From contig NZ_AP025698.1 of assembly GCF_023167465.1 (NCBI RefSeq), positions 682,001-746,000 of the forward strand: DNA of 64,000 bases, given 5' to 3'. Positions 61,864 to 64,000 of this stretch are shown piece after piece (position 1 is the first letter of the stretch; every line of letters begins with the position of its first letter). This stretch comes from Methanothermobacter tenebrarum (GTDB taxonomy: Archaea; Methanobacteriota; Methanobacteria; Methanobacteriales; DSM-23052). The notes below the pieces were generated by a model that worked only from the letters and a program-made list of their open reading frames with translations, ran no database searches and was not told the origin of the DNA. The translations under genes were made by a program, and so were the position numbers.

Positions 61864-62072
61864 ATGGATGGTTCAGTACCAGTAAGAAGTGTAAAAATTT
61901 TCAAGGAGGATACGAGACCAACCGGGTGGTGGATTGACGCCCAAAAGGGAGTCCCATAATATGCAGATGGAAAAACATAAAAGACGCCATCATAGAAAAT
62001 ACTAAAGAGTGGATTGTCACATCCTATAATGTCCAGGATCTTCGAAACCGGAAGGATAGTGGGGGAGATTCG
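61864..62072 (+). pseudogene. frameshifted coding remnant upstream of the GT39 gene
   Basis: ATG 61864 opens a 31-codon frame (MDGSVPVRSVKIFKED, then PTGWWIDAQKGVP) that stops at 61957. From about 61938 a different frame, which is also the frame of the downstream gene, reads IKDAIIENTKEWIVTSYNVQD and continues without a stop to ATG 62073. Both parts have natural-looking amino acid composition. Together they look like one short gene broken by a frameshift. A TATA-like TTTATAATA sits 27 bp before 61864. No family recognised; chance cannot be excluded. Confidence 0.35.
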
Positions 62073-63710
62073 ATGAAATCTACAAAGGAGCAACCAGCCA
62101 TGAAGTTTCCATCAGCACACGATAGGAAAATCCTCATACTCTTAGTTTCGATCGTTTCGATAATCACATATAAGCTCATAACAACACAAGATAGTATTGG
62201 AGTATACTACTGGGATATATTCCTCTACCTTAATAATGCCCTCAGGATGGCCCATCTTGGCACCAGTGACACATTATACCTCCCACCCCTTTTACCAAGC
62301 ATCCTATCAGTATTCTTCAGATTAGGATTCGTCAAAGAATACGTGCTCTTTATTGTCTGTGGAGCATTCTATATACTCGGGTCAGTTGGAATGTACCTCC
62401 TCCTAAGGCTGAGATTTGACGAAATTGAAAGCCTCCTTGGGGCTTTAACCTTCGCATCCTTCACCCTGATATTGGCATGGGCCGTTACAGGCTCCACCGA
62501 CGTTCCAGCTATATCATTATCAATATGGGCAATCTACTTGACACTCCTTGCCAAAAGAAAAGACAAGAGATTCTATTATCTGGCCTTCCCAGTGGCGATG
62601 GCAGCCTTCCTCACAAGGTATGTTTCAGCCCTTATAATCATTCCCATTCTCCTTGTGATTATCATGGATACTAGGCCCAAGTTCCGTGAAATCACAGGGG
62701 GTATAATCCTTGGAATCCTATTTTATTCACCATTTGGATTATTCTTTTACAGGAACCTCAAAGAGCCCCTACCATTCTTGGGCCAGTTCACAGCAACTGC
62801 AAGCGGGTCAGTGACGGCAGTTAACCCTGGGTATAATCTTGACAGCCTATACTATCTTAAACACCTCCCAGAGTATCTTTCAAGTTTCCCCTCTGACAAT
62901 TACATGTTAATTATTAACCCCTCAAGTGCGGGTCCAACCCCATTAGCATATCTTATACTGGCCATCCTAGCAGTCGGTATCATATTCTATATCATCCGCA
63001 ATAGGATGATATTAAATGGGCTGAGGACCAGAAGATTAATAGTCTTCCTTTTATTATCAGCTGCTTTAGTAGCCGTCTTCGGGAGGATATCCTATGCCCT
63101 GGCTGAAGTTTTAATCTTCCTCTGGGCCCTTAGCATATATTGGCTCTTAGAGGATCATAAGCCGGATAATCTTGACATTAACCTTGCCATGGTAACATGG
63201 TTCTTAGCATTCCTTTATATGCATAGTTTTCATCCCGTTAAAGTTGACAGGTATATTATAACAATTCTACCAGCCATTGCATATGCAATGCCCCTTAGCA
63301 TAAGTGAAATTTCGCAGACGCTAAAATTGGGGCGTGTCAGGCGCCTAATCCCCATCCTAGTCATGTTTTTGATGCTATCATCCGCAGCCTATTATATCCT
63401 TGGGATGCCAAGGGATTATCCTATCGTAGATGCTGAACATGAAGCAGCCCAATGGCTCAAAGCATATGACCCAAACTACCATGATAAAGTGATAGCATCT
63501 GATAGAGGCCCTGCATTCACATGGTACCTTAAAGATTATGTTTTCACAAGGAGAATCAATAAGAATAATACTGAACTCTCCTATAGGCTATTCTACGAGC
63601 TCAAACCAGACTATTATATATACTGGTCAACCACCCAACCAAAGATACACGGTTACAGGATAATCTATAATAATAGTGGTGTGATAATCGCCGAGAAAAT
63701 CCCCCAATAA
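62073..63710 (+). CDS. GT39/ArnT-like membrane glycosyltransferase
   Basis: 545-residue polytopic membrane protein with around 11-12 hydrophobic segments. It has the family layout of PMT_2/ArnT sugar transferases that use polyprenyl-phosphate donors: an early loop with acidic residues (YYWDIFLYLNNALRM), a second-helix LYLPPLLPS loop and a C-terminal outer domain (AEHEAAQWLKAYDPNYHDKV). ATG 62073 has a GGGGGAG ribosome site; ATG 62100 also has GGAG ahead of it. It probably glycosylates a surface molecule. The following gene is an NAD-dependent epimerase. Confidence 0.78.
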   Translation: MKSTKEQPAMKFPSAHDRKILILLVSIVSIITYKLITTQDSIGVYYWDIFLYLNNALRMAHLGTSDTLYLPPLLPSILSVFFRLGFVKEYVLFIVCGAFYILGSVGMYLLLRLRFDEIESLLGALTFASFTLILAWAVTGSTDVPAISLSIWAIYLTLLAKRKDKRFYYLAFPVAMAAFLTRYVSALIIIPILLVIIMDTRPKFREITGGIILGILFYSPFGLFFYRNLKEPLPFLGQFTATASGSVTAVNPGYNLDSLYYLKHLPEYLSSFPSDNYMLIINPSSAGPTPLAYLILAILAVGIIFYIIRNRMILNGLRTRRLIVFLLLSAALVAVFGRISYALAEVLIFLWALSIYWLLEDHKPDNLDINLAMVTWFLAFLYMHSFHPVKVDRYIITILPAIAYAMPLSISEISQTLKLGRVRRLIPILVMFLMLSSAAYYILGMPRDYPIVDAEHEAAQWLKAYDPNYHDKVIASDRGPAFTWYLKDYVFTRRINKNNTELSYRLFYELKPDYYIYWSTTQPKIHGYRIIYNNSGVIIAEKIPQ

Positions 63711-63806
63711 TACTAAATATGTTAAGATTTTATATTGGGACATAAATAGTGTTAGGCGGGTTTGAACACCCCACCAGAGGATACTATAGAGGAGGGAAAA
63801 AATAGT

Positions 63807-64000
63807 ATGGAAACACAGAGGATACTCGTAACCGGAGGAGCCGGGTTCATAGGAACCAACCTTGTTAACGAACTTAAAAGGAGAGGCCATGAGGTCATAG
63901 CCTTGGATCTTATGCATACAAGCCGTGAAGATTATGTGAGGGCTGATGTGAGGGAATACAGGCAACTTGAAAGAGTATTTGAGGATTATGAGTTTGACTA
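63807..64000 (+). CDS. NAD-dependent sugar epimerase/dehydratase, truncated by window end
   Basis: The first 64 codons of an extended short-chain dehydrogenase, cut by the window edge. The N-terminal Rossmann motif is ILVTGGAGFIGTNLV (residues 6-20), followed by LDLMHTSREDYVRADVRE, in which D33 sits where NAD specificity is set. GGAGGG precedes ATG 63807. The gene lies 96 bp after the GT39 gene. The specific sugar cannot be told from this part. Confidence 0.85.
   Translation, partial: METQRILVTGGAGFIGTNLVNELKRRGHEVIALDLMHTSREDYVRADVREYRQLERVFEDYEFD

Noticed and set aside
1..64000. tRNA, rRNA, CRISPR array, replication origin
   Set aside because: I looked in the longer gaps for T-loop-like GTTCRANNC with acceptor pairing, for regularly spaced direct repeats and for clustered origin repeats, and found none. 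Short or unusual RNA genes could have been missed by eye.

Overview
The window looks like chromosome of a thermophilic, hydrogenotrophic methanogen of the Methanobacteriales, most likely a Methanothermobacter species. The sequence supports this with a methanogenesis enzyme (Ftr), an energy-converting hydrogenase accessory gene (ehaR), a pseudomurein synthesis block (MraY-like transferase, Mur ligase, CarB-like ATP-grasp), an exported protein with pseudomurein-binding repeats, archaeal information-processing genes (PAN, MBF1, NreA, Cgi121, two THUMP methyltransferases), split GMP synthase and archaeal CoA-pathway genes. Gene orders match what I recall for M. thermautotrophicus, but I could not run an alignment. 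I saw no rRNA, tRNA, CRISPR array, prophage or replication origin.

Layout. 0.1-7.2 kb holds cell-surface genes (pseudomurein endopeptidase-like protein, GT2 glycosyltransferase, flippase-like membrane protein, GalE-like epimerase, DUF1616 protein) mixed with decayed insertion elements. 7.3-10.8 kb holds an EhaA-like membrane protein, EhaR, a second-type Ftr and a PfkB kinase; the rest of an eha operon is absent between the first two. 10.8-19 kb is a run of plus-strand metabolic genes (Zn/Cd ATPase, flavoprotein, asnB, gatC, ACT regulator, homoserine dehydrogenase, apgM, pyrG). 19-25.7 kb is a prepilin peptidase followed by six small proteins with class III or degenerate class III pilin signals. 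25.7-32.7 kb has diphthamide ligase, UPF0201, UPF0200, phosphopantothenate synthetase, M42 peptidase, a KaiC-like ATPase, a frameshifted REC-PAS-MetOD1 regulator and Trm14. 33-45 kb carries guaA subunits, a U32 protein with a Cys-rich partner, GAF protein, nreA, a PLP protein, cgi121, cimA, trmG10, a geranylgeranyl-reductase-like flavoprotein, a PH-domain protein, UPF0280 and PAN. 45.7-53.5 kb has MBF1 and the pseudomurein block, ending in a hydrogenase protease, a methyltransferase and nikR. 53.9-64 kb has a CBS protein, pheS, a CitG-like protein, hemB, a ferredoxin-like protein, a HhH-GPD glycosylase, an AIM24 protein, aroC, a GT39-type glycosyltransferase and the start of another epimerase.

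The most distinctive signal is a family of six decayed IS200/IS605-type (TnpB, IS1341-like) elements, none with an intact transposase. They share a left end with a TTTAAC-like flank, a GC hairpin and a GATGAAAGCC-like motif, and a right end with a GC hairpin closing on (T)AGTTCAC. Four have their right end 0-33 bp upstream of a start codon (pfkB exactly at the ATG, guaAA, PAN, and a small ORF before DUF1616). They may therefore now serve as leaders or promoters, or encode orphan omega-RNA-like transcripts whose guide region would be the downstream gene.

The genes fit one lifestyle: H2/CO2 methanogenesis with nickel-dependent hydrogenases (Ftr, EhaR, hydrogenase protease, NikR), a pseudomurein wall (synthesis, hydrolysis and surface-glycan genes) and a surface-filament-like export system.
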